Of a stretch of 64,000 nucleotides of DNA, positions 54,143 through 64,000 are shown piece after piece (positions within the stretch are counted from its first letter, which is position 1; every line of letters begins with the position of its first letter). A program made the position numbers and the translations under genes. The notes beneath the pieces were generated by a model, which did no database searches, was not told the origin of the DNA, and saw nothing but the letters and a program-made list of their open reading frames with translations. Source of the stretch: Cocos nucifera. Taxonomy: Eukaryota > Streptophyta > Magnoliopsida > Arecales > Arecaceae. The stretch covers positions 372,001 to 436,000 of the forward strand of contig QRFJ01001903.1 of the NCBI GenBank assembly GCA_006176705.1. Reading direction: 5' to 3'.

Positions 54143-56536
54143 TTATGCTTTTACTGACATTTGTTTTGCATGTTCGAATATTATGATCCTTTTGATGATA
54201 TTTCTTGCATATTCGTATTTCTTCACTCTAACCTCCATTGGATGCTTGAACCTGCTGAGCTTTTTGCTTTCCTTACAATTAGAAATTAGAGGATCTTTAA
54301 ATATTATAGAATTATCATTTACTTTTTTTGCTGCTCGGCTACATTGTGTCATGACTGTCCTCTCATCAATTATACTTTGTTCTGCCCATAGATTCTTCTT
54401 CAGTGAGAAAATCTTTTCAATGATAGGCTCCACATCATTTATAATAAGATCATATATTTCTCGGAGTATACAGCTATCATATACTAACTTTAAAAGTTTT
54501 TTACATAGCCCATTGAATCTTGTAGTTTTTGATGTTATATCCTGAACTTCACATACATCATATATCGTATCAGCACCTTCTTCTTTGGCAGATTTTGTCC
54601 AACGTTTTAATATGTGATGTGCAGGAATATGATGAATTCTTAAAGTAATAAGAACTTTTAATATATGAGTACATAAAATGCCGCTGAATTCAAACATTAG
54701 ATATGAGCATGAAAATTTCTCCTCGGACATAATATATGTTACATAATTTGCTCTTTGTTGTGCATTTCTATTGTAGGCCTCACTCTCAGTTATATTATAT
54801 AATTTATACTTTTCTACCTCCTCCATATCATACATGGTTGTTATTTTGAGTTACTCTCTAAAAAGCTTAAAAATAGTTCTTATGTATACTTCAAGAGTAT
54901 GTTTCTCGATTAGATATTTTGACCATAAGCTTGGTTTAACATGATAAGTTTGAAAGTCTTCTTCATCCTCTTGATCATATCTAATCTCCAAAACTGTCTC
55001 AAACTGAGTAACAAATCTGAAAGTATTCATATGATTATCCACATAACCCTTAAATAATGAGTGTATACTTTCACTGTGCTGTGTTGTAGATATAGAAGCA
55101 AAGAATATATGTCTAAAATATGCAGGCACCCATTGATCTCGTATACTGAATAAATGATCAAGATAGGCATTAGACTCTAAAGAGTATTTCTTGATAAATT
55201 CATGCCAATGAAGCTCAAACTGCTCTGGAGAGATGAAAGTATTGATGCAATGATGAAGATCTTCCTTCAGTCCATCTTTTGTATTAAAAAGAATAGATAG
55301 ACGTTCTCTGATATTCTTCAGCACATGCCACTTACAAAATCAATGAATAGTATTAGAAAAAACATGCTCAATTGCTTTTTTTATTGCTGGATCCTGATAA
55401 GTTAATATGCATTTCGGGTGCTTGCCATAATGTGCCTCCAAAAAAGACTGAAAGATCCAAATAAATGATTCAGTGCACTCATCTTGGACTAATGCACAAC
55501 CAAATAAAATTGATTGCATATGATGGTTGATACCAACAAATGATGCAAAAAGCATGCTATATTTGTTTATCATATATGTACTGTCGAATGTCACTATACC
55601 AAAATATTGATAAGATAATCTTGACTTTCCATCAATCCAAAAAATATTTTGGACACTATTCTCGGTATCTAATTGGATGGCATAAAAGAAAGCTAGATTC
55701 TCAACTTGCCTAGTTTGAAAATGATTAACTATTGTTTGTAGATCAATATTGAATAATTATTTTTGAAGATTGCTTCTAAGGTTGCTCAAATCTTTTCTAG
55801 TGAAACTTACATTTCGTTTACCTCCATGTAATTATGAAATGGCACCCATGATTTGTTGAGTTAAAATATTTTGATCATGTAAAGTCCCTATAAACTCCTT
55901 GTCTTCTAAGCTGATCTTTCTATGTGATCGAAGAAAGCGAGTTTTTGATGGACTATGAATGAGTTCATGATTATGAATATCATAAAATATTATAATTTTT
56001 CACTTACCAACTTCAGTTTTTTTAATATGCATTTTTGCTTTACATCCGATGTGACTGCTTTGTTCTTCTTTGCATGGCGTTATAGCTGCTGCATGATGTT
56101 ACCCAACAACTAAAATATGGATCTTAGGCTTATATAATCCTTCTTTACAGCATGTAAATTTTTGTCTACTGATCTTCTTAGTTTTGGAGGATCGATAACA
56201 TGATCCCTTCTGAATACCAAAACCTTTTTTATATGCATATTGATTATAAGCTTTCATTGCTTCTTCTTGAGTATCAAAAATCATGCCTTCATGCAATTCT
56301 AAACCTTCAGCATTTTTTGAACTTTGATTTTCTCCCTCAGAAGCCCTTTCTATATGATCATTATTATCATCAAGTGAAACATAATCATGCATACTGCTTT
56401 CTCTATTTACAAACATAGTTGTAGTTGGTGTAGTTGTTAGTGTGCTAACTGTCATATTATCATCGTACATACTTTTCACATCCATGTATAATTCGATTAC
56501 TGATAATAAAATATAATTAATATAAGTGGCATTCAA
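54143..56536 (-). pseudogene. FAR1/MULE-type transposase pseudogene
   Basis: A single minus-strand frame of 798 codons can be followed through. The N-terminal FAR1 DNA-binding part reads GMIFDTQEEAMKAYNQYAYK with GFGIQKG, and HNHEL follows. The MULE catalytic core starts TFDSTYMINKYSM, continues FVGINHHMQSILFGCALV, and has LTYQDPAIKKAI where TDQD is usual. Then come WVPAYFRHIFFASISTTQHSES and a SWIM zinc finger (FSCSYLMFEFSGILCTHIL). Six in-frame stops lie at 56101-56099, 56002-56000, 55834-55832, 55759-55757, 55342-55340 and 54853-54851, with no frameshift. FAR1-related proteins include domesticated transcription factors; the stops argue for a dead transposon copy here. Terminal inverted repeats were not located. 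Confidence 0.8.
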
Positions 56537-57454
56537 ATATATAGCTAAATTTTATGCATTAAATATCATGCTATTCAAAAATGCTTTATAAATAATTTCA
56601 GAGATATGTCATGCTAAAATTAATTATTTATCATTTATTATTTATATTTTTAATAAATAAGTCTTAAGTTTCAATAACATTTTTTTTTAATTCAAACATG
56701 AATAATGTTATTAGTATTTTCATAATAATTGTTATCCAACAAAAATATAACCGTATGGGTTGTAGTAATTGAACAGTTCCTATAGTCTCTATTTTTTCAT
56801 ATCATACATTTTTTTAAAATATCGTGTATATATTTCATACAAAAGAAATAATTATAATAGTAAAAAAATATAGAGAAAGAAAAGAAGGAGAGAGAAGTAA
56901 TGTGGGCTAGGGATTCTAATCGGATAGAGTTGCAAAACTAATATTGCAGTGATGAAGAGAAAGAGCTGACGACTTGCAATGGAGAAAACCGACGATGTGT
57001 TGCACTAGAGAGAGACTGATGGAGAAAGAGCCTGAAATAAAAAAAGAGAGAGAAAGAAAGAATGAAGTTTTGCAGACAACAGGAAGATTTCTTTCGATCA
57101 AAAATAGATGTAGAGAGAGCGAAAGAGGGAGGGAGAGCAAAAGAATGAGATTTTGTCAGGAGGAAAGGTTTCATTTCAAATGAAAAATGGAAAGTTATCT
57201 CTCTCCAATCCCATCCCCCATTAAAGCATCATCATAGCCTTCAGCAGACAAGCAATGGAAATAAAATGATGACATGCGGTCATTTAAATACTATTATTAA
57301 ACTATGCTAGATCAGCTGATGGTCTCTGAGATGCTCCATTTGCTATTAGGGATTTCTTGAAGATGCGCATCGATCCAATGATGGAGGATTCGACTGGATA
57401 TAGACTGGGCTCCGATCGATCGGAGCTCATTCTATCTCTCTCTCTATATATAGA
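56537..57454. other. AT-rich then purine-rich region upstream of the MULE remnant
   Basis: 56537-56870 is AT-rich. 56880-57180 is rich in GAGAGA-type purines, and the ORFs on both strands here come from that. It could be the 5' leader of the minus-strand transposase. CTCTCTCTCTATATATAG closes the region. No gene was seen. Confidence 0.45.
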
Positions 57455-57681
57455 TAAATTATAATTTTTTTCTAAATTTAGATATAAATTATACTTATAT
57501 TTAAAAATTTAAAAAATATACTATTATATTCTTGAAATTTATTTTTAATCTATACTTTAATCCATGCAAAGAAGAATTTTTGTAGGTTAAAAGTAAATCT
57601 AAAAAATATAACGGTATAATTTTCAAACTTCTAGGTATAGGTATAATTTATACCTAAACTCAGAAGAATTTTTATAATTTA
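57455..57681. mobile_element. MITE-like element with ~70-bp inverted ends
   Basis: The left end (TAAATTATAATTTTTTTCTA, then TTTAGATATAAATTATACTT) is the inverted counterpart of the right end (GGTATAATTTATACCTAAAC, then AGAATTTTTATAATTTA). The unit is 227 bp with no coding capacity. A target duplication is unclear, perhaps TA within the flanking TATATA. Confidence 0.65.
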
Positions 57682-58211
57682 CCATATATATATATATATG
57701 ATATCTCAAATAAAATAATGTTATATAGAGAAAATATTAGCAGTGAGTATCTCCAACTATTATTGTTTAACTATTTGAATAGAGTTTATTCATAAAAAAG
57801 TTTGAAGGAGAATGAGTCTTCTAACTTATGCCGCAGTATTAACCATTCACCGATAGATCTCATAGGTATAAATAGGCTAGGTTAGGGATCCTTATCAGAT
57901 AATTGAAATGTTGACAGTCTCCTTCCATCAAGAAAACTACATTCGGCATAACTAGCAATAATGGATAGTTACGTACTATGCAAAAATATTTGATAACAAA
58001 GGACTCGTTTGGTTCATAGAAAGTAGATAAAAGAAAAGGCAATTCCTAAGAATTGGAGAAAAGTCTCTTTATTTGGTTGGAGTTTTAAGAGAAGAGAAAA
58101 TAAAACAAAAATCTCTTCCTATGGCAAGTCACTTTCTATGTTTCATGGAAATTGACAATCCATAAGAGATGTGGGTTTTGAGACTTCCCATGGAATAGGA
58201 ATTGATGGACC
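57682..58211. other. Region with a possible truncated MITE
   Basis: GGACTCGTTTGGTTC at about 58000 resembles the G-C-TTTGGTT ends common in grass and palm MITEs. The matching far end was not found. The remainder has no recognisable feature; ORF 57860-58042 (-) lacks motifs. Confidence 0.3.
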
Positions 58212-58583
58212 CACTATAGTGCATTGGGCATTTATTGATGCACAAAGGACCCATTATCGATGCTTTTAAGTGTCGGAAATTTTACTCCCAATGCAGCTTA
58301 AAGCATTGAAAATGCACCGATAACTGAAGAGTGGAAACCACTCTTCCTAACGCTTATGCAAAGCATTGGAAAATACCAACTCTTTTCTTACCAATGTTTA
58401 TTTGCATCAAAAATGCATATATTTTTCTAATGCTTTTGAAAGCATTGGCAAATAGTGATGCTAATTTGCATCACAAAACTCTTGGATCTGCTGACATGAA
58501 TTAGCATGGATGATTTGCCATCCATAACTAAAATAGTTACCAATGCTTTAAACATTACCATAGAATGGGGCTATGGCAATGCT
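58212..58583. repeat. Subterminal-repeat cluster built on AAAGCATTGG
   Basis: The block starts at CACTATAGTG, itself a perfect 10-bp palindrome. At least six copies of AAAGCATTGG / CCAATGCTTT occur in both orientations. This arrangement resembles the end of a CACTA-type element, but no partner end was located. Confidence 0.4.
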
Positions 58584-60010
58584 TACTATTGTAGCGGTTC
58601 GAAAATCGATAACATAGGCATCTAAGGGAGTAGTTTTTTGTAACCACTGTCATAGAGTCGACCTATAGCAATAGTTACATCAAAACTGCTACCATAGGTC
58701 CAATCTATGGTAGCGGTTATGTAGAACTACTACCAAAGATTCGACTTATTATAGTGGTTAATCAACCGTTACTATATGTTCAATCAATGAAAGCGATTAT
58801 CCTTAACCACTATCATAGATTAGATCTATGATAGTAATTTTATGTAATTGCTACCATAGATTGGACATATGGCAGCGGTTTTTTATAACCGCTACCATAG
58901 GTGCATAATATAATTTTTTTCATATTTTTCTCTGAATATAGTATAATTTTAAAATTTAAAGTTCATCTTCATCATTTATTATCTAAATAATTATCATTAA
59001 AGTATCATCACAAAAGACTATCTCAATCCAATAAACCTAGCTATGTCGATCGATAAAATTTGATTTCAATGGTCATAAATGACCGTATGATGATCTGATA
59101 GATAAAGACCATCGATTGATCTAAAAACTTGCAATGATGATCTTGATGACGTTTGTAGCATACTATCAAAATTTTATTTTAATCAAATATCATTATTATG
59201 GTCAATCTAACACAAGATGATTTTAGTCGTTAAATAAAAAATAAGTGATCAAAAGGCCAAACAGTACCCAATTATAAGATGATTTTTTAGATAAGTGATC
59301 TTTGGTATTGCTTTGATCATTTGTATGGTAGTGATCATAAAATTTAAATCATGCATATATGAATGATCCAAAATTATGTCTCCTGATACTCGTTCTTAAA
59401 GATCTTATGTAATTATGCTTGTACTTTTGTAAGATATATTTAACGTGGATAATTCATATAGATATGATTTAAATTTTATGATCACCACTGTATAAATAAT
59501 TAAAATAATAGCAAAGATCAATTATCTAAAATATCATCTATTAATCGAACACCGTTTGATCTTTTGATCATTTATTTTTTATTTAACAGCCAAAATCATC
59601 CAGTGCTAGATTTATCATGATAATGATATCTGATTAAAGTAAAATTTTGATAGTGTACTACAAACATCATTAAGATCATTATTATAAGTTTTTAGATCAA
59701 TTGATGATCTTTATCGATCAGATCATCATGCGATCGTTCATGGCCATCAAAATTAAATTTTATCGATCGATATAGCTAGGGCTATCACTATAATAAAATC
59801 AAAATTATATCATATTCAATGAAAAATATAAAAAAATCTATATTATGCATCTATAATATTGGTTGTAAAAATCACTACTATAGAATCTATTATAGTGATT
59901 GATAACTACTGCTATAAATTAAATGACAGTGATTTTATGTAATCGCTACAATAGACCTATGGCAGCGATTTTAAAAACTGCTACCATAGATTAGACTAAA
60001 TTTTCTAGTA
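58584..60010. mobile_element. Foldback (long inverted-repeat) element
   Basis: Both ends read TACTA inward (TACTATTGTAGCGG at left; the right end, reversed, TACTAGAAAATTTAG). The outer parts carry many copies of a CCGCTACCATAG-type repeat in both orientations. Inside, 59037-59378 and 59780-59455 are inverted copies (CTAGCTATGTCGATCGATAA versus CTAGCTATATCGATCGATAA). By eye they are about 83% identical over 100 bp, around a central spacer of about 75 bp. A transcript could fold into a long hairpin. No coding sequence was seen. A 3-bp TGC flank on both sides is possible. Confidence 0.65.
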
Positions 60011-60161
60011 TGCATAGTTTTCATCTTTTCTCTTATTCTCTCTCTCTCTCTCTCTCCTCTCTACTTGAGCCTTAACTATCCTCCCCATCGTCGACCTACC
60101 CCTTCACCGGCTTGCCCCAACATCGATTGCCTCCCTCTAGCACTGCACCCCTCCTCCCTCC

Positions 60162-60196
<35 letters not shown>

Positions 60197-60540
60197 CTTT
60201 CTCTCTTCTCACCTTGGCTACCCGTGACCTAGCTACTCACCCCGCCGTTGGCCCACCCACCACCTCCCCCTCCCTTGACCCTGTCGTCAGCTCCGACTCC
60301 CTCAACCCCACCTCCCTCGGCCTCGATTCCATCCCCATTGGCCTCACCTCCCTCAGCCTCATTCCTCGCTACCCCCTTCCCTCTAGTGCTGTCGTGGGCC
60401 TACCCCACCACCGGCTCTAGCCCCCTTGACCTCGACCTCCTTTAGCCTACCCCTTTCCTCTAGCGCCGCCATCGCCTGCCCTCCCTCTAGCACCGCCATC
60501 GATGACCTTCACAATCTGCGTGACCCCCTCCCCACATCAA
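60011..60540. repeat. CT microsatellites and C-rich sequence
   Basis: (CT)n runs lie at about 60037-60058 and 60160-60210. The C-rich sequence between and after them gives proline/serine-rich ORFs in several + frames, with no domain. CCCTCTAGC-CCGCCATCG-type words repeat. Confidence 0.6.
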
Positions 60541-61810
60541 GTATATATTTTTATTTAATTTTATAGTAATATTAATAATCAATTATAATATTTATAATAA
60601 TATTTATAATAATATTTATTATAATAATATTATAATATCATTATAATAAACATTTTGCCAAATAATTATGTTATTTATAACAAAAAAAGAGGCTATGAAA
60701 AATTATTTATAACATAAGTATTATTTATGTTATAAATAATACTTATCTTATATCATTTTTTATTTTATTATTTTTTGTAATATTCTATTTTAAAAATTAG
60801 TTTTTATTGATGATTTCAAGTAAAAAATGTTAAATTCTTAGTTTGATTTTAGTGATATGAGTTTTCTTATTTTTTCTTTTCTTCTGTAATTATATTAATA
60901 ATTTTGAATAGCAAGACGATCTTGAATGGCCAGCGACTATTTAGTAGGCAACCATTCGTAGTTGATTTGGTTTAGTTGTAGCAGATACCAAAAGTATTTT
61001 TGCAATGCATGATTAAATAATGAATCTAAGCCTCCTTTTTATTTTTATTTATTTATATTTTTTTAATTTTTTAATATTTAAAAAAAACTTCCATCGATGG
61101 GTTTTGGGCTGTACCAATGGCTGTGGGCTGCTCCGATGGGTTTTGGGCCTTGCCTCCATAGATGATACCAGTATGCGGTGTAGCTCTGCTTGAAGGGGGA
61201 AGAAATCTTTCACATCATATACTATAATTTCTCGGATATCTATGACGAGCTCAATCTGTACATGTAGACATATTAGAAAGAACAATCATTTAGATTAACC
61301 AAAATAAACTTATAACAAAGTCACAAACCTTAACATTGATTTTCAATGCAATATTTTCTAGATACTGCTTATTTTTTCTATTAGATAGGTGCTTTGGTAA
61401 GCAGCATTTTTATACAATGCCAAGCTCGATATCCCATATCCACTTGACCTTTCCTATCAATAGGGCATGATGTAAAAGTGTGGTAAGATTTAAATAGACT
61501 CTAGTTAGTTAGAATCTAAAATAAACATACCATAATGGCCTCTTATTCAGGCAGGATAACAATCAGCAACTAGATATATTTTCTCTAGTGAGATAATCTT
61601 TCCGTAGGTTGATCATAAACCACTTTAATGATAGATTCCATATCAAACTGGTAGAAAAATACAGATTGATCACAAGCATAGAAACAAACAATATAGACAT
61701 TATACTAAAAAAATAAATAGAAGGGAGATCCAACTAGAGTAGCAAAAATAATGTCTTAAAAATGGAAGAAGAATTTTTAAAAATTCTTAACATTGTTAAT
61801 ATTCATTAAT
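60541..61810. other. AT-rich region, nothing recognised
   Basis: 60541-60780 is dominated by TAATAATATT words. The ORF 61049-61285 (-) has a short CCGATGGGTTTTGGGC duplication (61096-61150) and no protein motif. Confidence 0.5.
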
Positions 61811-61814
61811 GTTG

Positions 61815-63590
61815 CAGGTTATGATGGCATCGAAACACCATCTAACTTTCGCCCTCACCCCTCAACGAGCTATGTCGGGCTTCGCATCTGAGTCACAACC
61901 GAAGCAAACTCCATCTATCTTTGCATCAGCTTTGGCTGGTTGTTCAGGCACCACTGGCATCTACTTCTCCACTGACATCTGAGCCTCCACTATCAGGCAT
62001 ATTTCTGGCATATGCTTCACCCACCAATGAGTCTTCACTAGCATCCACGTTGCACAATCCCATGACCAGTGAGAGTAGATTTTATTGTATCAATTATTTA
62101 TTTATTTATTTTATATAATTATTGTACATTCTTATATATTTGTATAATATATTTTTATTATAAGTGTATCATCCAGTAGGATATTTCATGATCCCACATG
62201 TGTAAAACTGCCAGCATTAGATCATGGTGGAGTACGATCGAGAGGGAAGGCCAGTCAGGGTGACTGCACGAGAGATGCAATCTTTTTTTGGAGTGTTTGT
62301 GAGGCATTCCGACATTATTCCTTTTATGCCTGTAGACTAGTGATTGATGGACACTGCTGTCAGGAATCAGATGTGAGAGAAGATATGGATAAGTATATCT
62401 TAATTATATTTATATATTTAATCTATTTATATTATATTTGATTAGAATAATTTTATAACTAATTTTTGATAATTTTTTACAAAGAAGATATGACTTTTGA
62501 GATCATAAGCGGGCTCAAGATGCTCATCTATAGAAGATTAGAAAGTTGTATCAGAACTATAAGGTCAAGCTCCATAGAGGATGGCTCGAGCACCAATGGG
62601 ATACTCTAGAGGAGCTTGTTTCTTAGATTCAGGACTATTCTCCAAATCAGTGGAAGGAGATGGTTAGACATTAGAGGACCCAGGAGTTCTAGATTTAATT
62701 TCTAATTTTTAAATTTTTTAATACACTATAATTATATTTAAATATTTTTTTAAATACTTATTATTTAAATACTTATGATTTAAATACTTTTAGACTATCT
62801 TTTATTAGAATTGGGAGAACTAGGTAGCTCAAGAGTATATGCACACTCTCGATTGTGAGTCTATAGCCAGTCGTGTATATAGAGAGATAATAAATTTTGA
62901 ATCTTAGTTTATAAATTAAATTAATTTTTTATATATTATTAGTAAGCTAATCAATTGTTATAACTAACGAGAGAGGGGGTGATATCCACCCATAGCACTA
63001 TCTTTCGATCTAGCTGTATCGATAAGAAAGGCAGGTCGATAAGTGCTGCGATCAAAAAAAATTTTATAAGTAATAAATAGATTAGTATGATTAGTATTAT
63101 AGTATTTTTTATATTTTATTTAAATTTATAATTATAGGAGCAGTTAGACGTGCTTGCAAGCAAGGGCCCGAACACTTCTGGCCCCCCCGACCATCTATCT
63201 TAGGTCTTTAGACCTGAATACTCTGAAAGGATCCAATGCAGGTCCAAACATATGCCGATAAGCTACTAGTCTAAGGCTAGCATCTCTTCACATGCTTCTA
63301 GGATCGGTAGTTGGGAGTAGCTTAAGGAGGCATTGGCACAGACAGCTCAAGCTATGGAGTGGGCTACTCAGGTTACGAAGTGGGCTACTCAGGCTAAGGA
63401 GCGCATATTTCAACTACAAAGCATCATGACCACTATGGTGACGAGGCTCTCCACCTATTTTGGAGTTGACTTTAGAGGTCTTGAGAATATGTTGGTCAAC
63501 ATTTCAGCTCCAGCCCTTCTAGCTCTAGCTCCTTCAACTCGTGCTTCATCTCTTTTCAGTGATGATGATTTAGATTTAGTAGACTTTTGA
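61815..63590 (+). pseudogene. Degenerate Transposase_24-like (Ptta/En/Spm) gene
   Basis: Plus-strand pieces carry a pattern known from plant Transposase_24 proteins of CACTA elements. 62470-62690 reads KIRKLYQNYKVKLHRGWLEH-like residues followed by a W-containing QWKEMVR block. 62830-63060 reads further pieces with GGDIHPQHYLSIQLYR. The last exon-like block, 63333-63590, reads AMEWATQVTKWATQAKERIF, LQSIMTTMVTRLSTYF and an acidic SDDDLDLVDF end before TGA. AT-rich intron-like gaps and stops separate the pieces. No intact frame remains. The domain assignment rests on pattern memory only. Confidence 0.4.
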
Positions 63591-63680
63591 TATATTTTTT
63601 ATAAAAAATATTATAATAAATTTTATTCAATAATAAAATTTGAGTATTTTAGACATATTGTTATATTATTTTTGATATAT

Positions 63681-64000
63681 TCTTGGTGCAGAATCTGGTT
63701 GACGTCGGGACGAGCTGGAGTGGAGGAGGATGAGGTTGCCATCGGTGACCTGCAAAATAAAGTCCCATTCGAAGTCGGTGGTGGTGGCTCCAATGAAATC
63801 TTTCGACGATCAAGTCAGTTCTTTTGGCCAACAAAAATGGAGTGCTCAAGCGAGAGTTCGATAGAGTTTTTGAAAAGGAGAAGAAAGCTTAGAGCTTCGA
63901 GAAAATATATTTAGAGGGTTCCTTTTTATAGGCGGAGCTTAATTGATGGTGACAGCTGCAACTGTCTGACAACGGGCTGCTCGAGGTCTGGTAGAGTTTG
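63681..64000 (-). mobile_element. Edge of a third Tat-like LTR (Tat-3)
   Basis: From TCTTGGTGCAGAATCTGG onward the sequence parallels Tat-2 at 19681-19930 and the reverse complement of Tat-1 at 2507-2250. Shared blocks are GACCTGCAAAATAAA, GATCAAGTCAGTTCTTTTGG and AATGGAGTGCTCA. A minus-strand TATA box (CTATAAAAAGG) lies near 63925-63935. The first bases differ from TGTTGG and no target duplication was assigned. The element runs off the window. Confidence 0.75.

Noticed and set aside
60112..60445. Proline-rich ORFs that might be a cell-wall protein
   Set aside because: Two + frames are equally open over CT and C-rich repeats. There is no signal peptide followed by an ordered repeat motif and no splice support.
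1..64000. CRISPR array, operon, tRNA or rRNA genes
   Set aside because: The only regular arrays are LTR or 3' UTR repeats without unique spacers. No tRNA cloverleaf or rRNA sequence was noticed, and all gene signals are of plant nuclear type.

Overview
The window is nuclear plant DNA, very probably from a monocot with a repeat-rich genome. A palm would fit, but that is inference from the repeat style and not from a diagnostic gene. It has AT-rich intergenic sequence, spliced plant genes with U2-type introns, nested LTR retrotransposons, CACTA-like and Mutator/FAR1-like DNA transposons, and MITEs. No rRNA, tRNA, CRISPR or bacterial-type operon structure was seen.

The only host gene that looks intact is a six-exon cinnamoyl-CoA-reductase-like short-chain dehydrogenase on the + strand. 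Its exons are 7023-7146, 8636-8805, 9700-9885, 11439-11601, 35169-35358 and 35448-35658. They splice in frame to 347 codons with all key motifs. Intron 2 uses a GC donor. Intron 4 is 23.6 kb because retrotransposons have piled into it.

Layout. 1-2507: 3' part of a + strand Ty3/gypsy element of Tat type (Tat-1), made of a stem-loop minisatellite, polypurine tract and 3' LTR. 2508-6863: AT-rich intergenic DNA with an (AT)n tract, an inverted pair of AT-rich repeats and a possible old LTR fragment. 7023-35658: the reductase gene. Inside intron 4 are a gag-protease-only copia element (12392-15817) and a broken minus-strand copia element (copia-B, 15978 to about 34850). Tat-2 (19681-33817, target duplication ATGGA) sits inside the copia-B gag, and a full-length minus-strand copia with 2.77-kb LTRs (copia-N, 20713-31932) sits inside the Tat-2 LTR. 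A related gypsy LTR (about 16311-18002) also interrupts copia-B.

37328-48242: a full-length minus-strand chromovirus (gypsy-C, target duplication ATTAT), itself split by a 1.6-kb solo LTR (43217-44839, target duplication GATGC). 49795-51650: a CACTA-like end with GCGATGGC-type subterminal repeats and minus-strand coding debris. 52140-52500: promoter and broken first exon of an LBP/BPI-family gene. 54143-56536: a FAR1/MULE transposase pseudogene. 57455-57681: a MITE. 58584-60010: a long foldback element. About 61815-63590: a degenerate Transposase_24-like gene. 63681-64000: the edge of a third Tat LTR (Tat-3).

Only the reductase gene appears likely to make a working protein; the rest is mobile DNA in various states of decay. 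The most unusual structures are the four-level nest inside a living gene, the one-LTR Tat-2 insertion with a perfect target duplication and an antisense spliced ORF, the stem-loop minisatellite next to a polypurine tract, and the foldback element. All calls were made by eye, without database searches.
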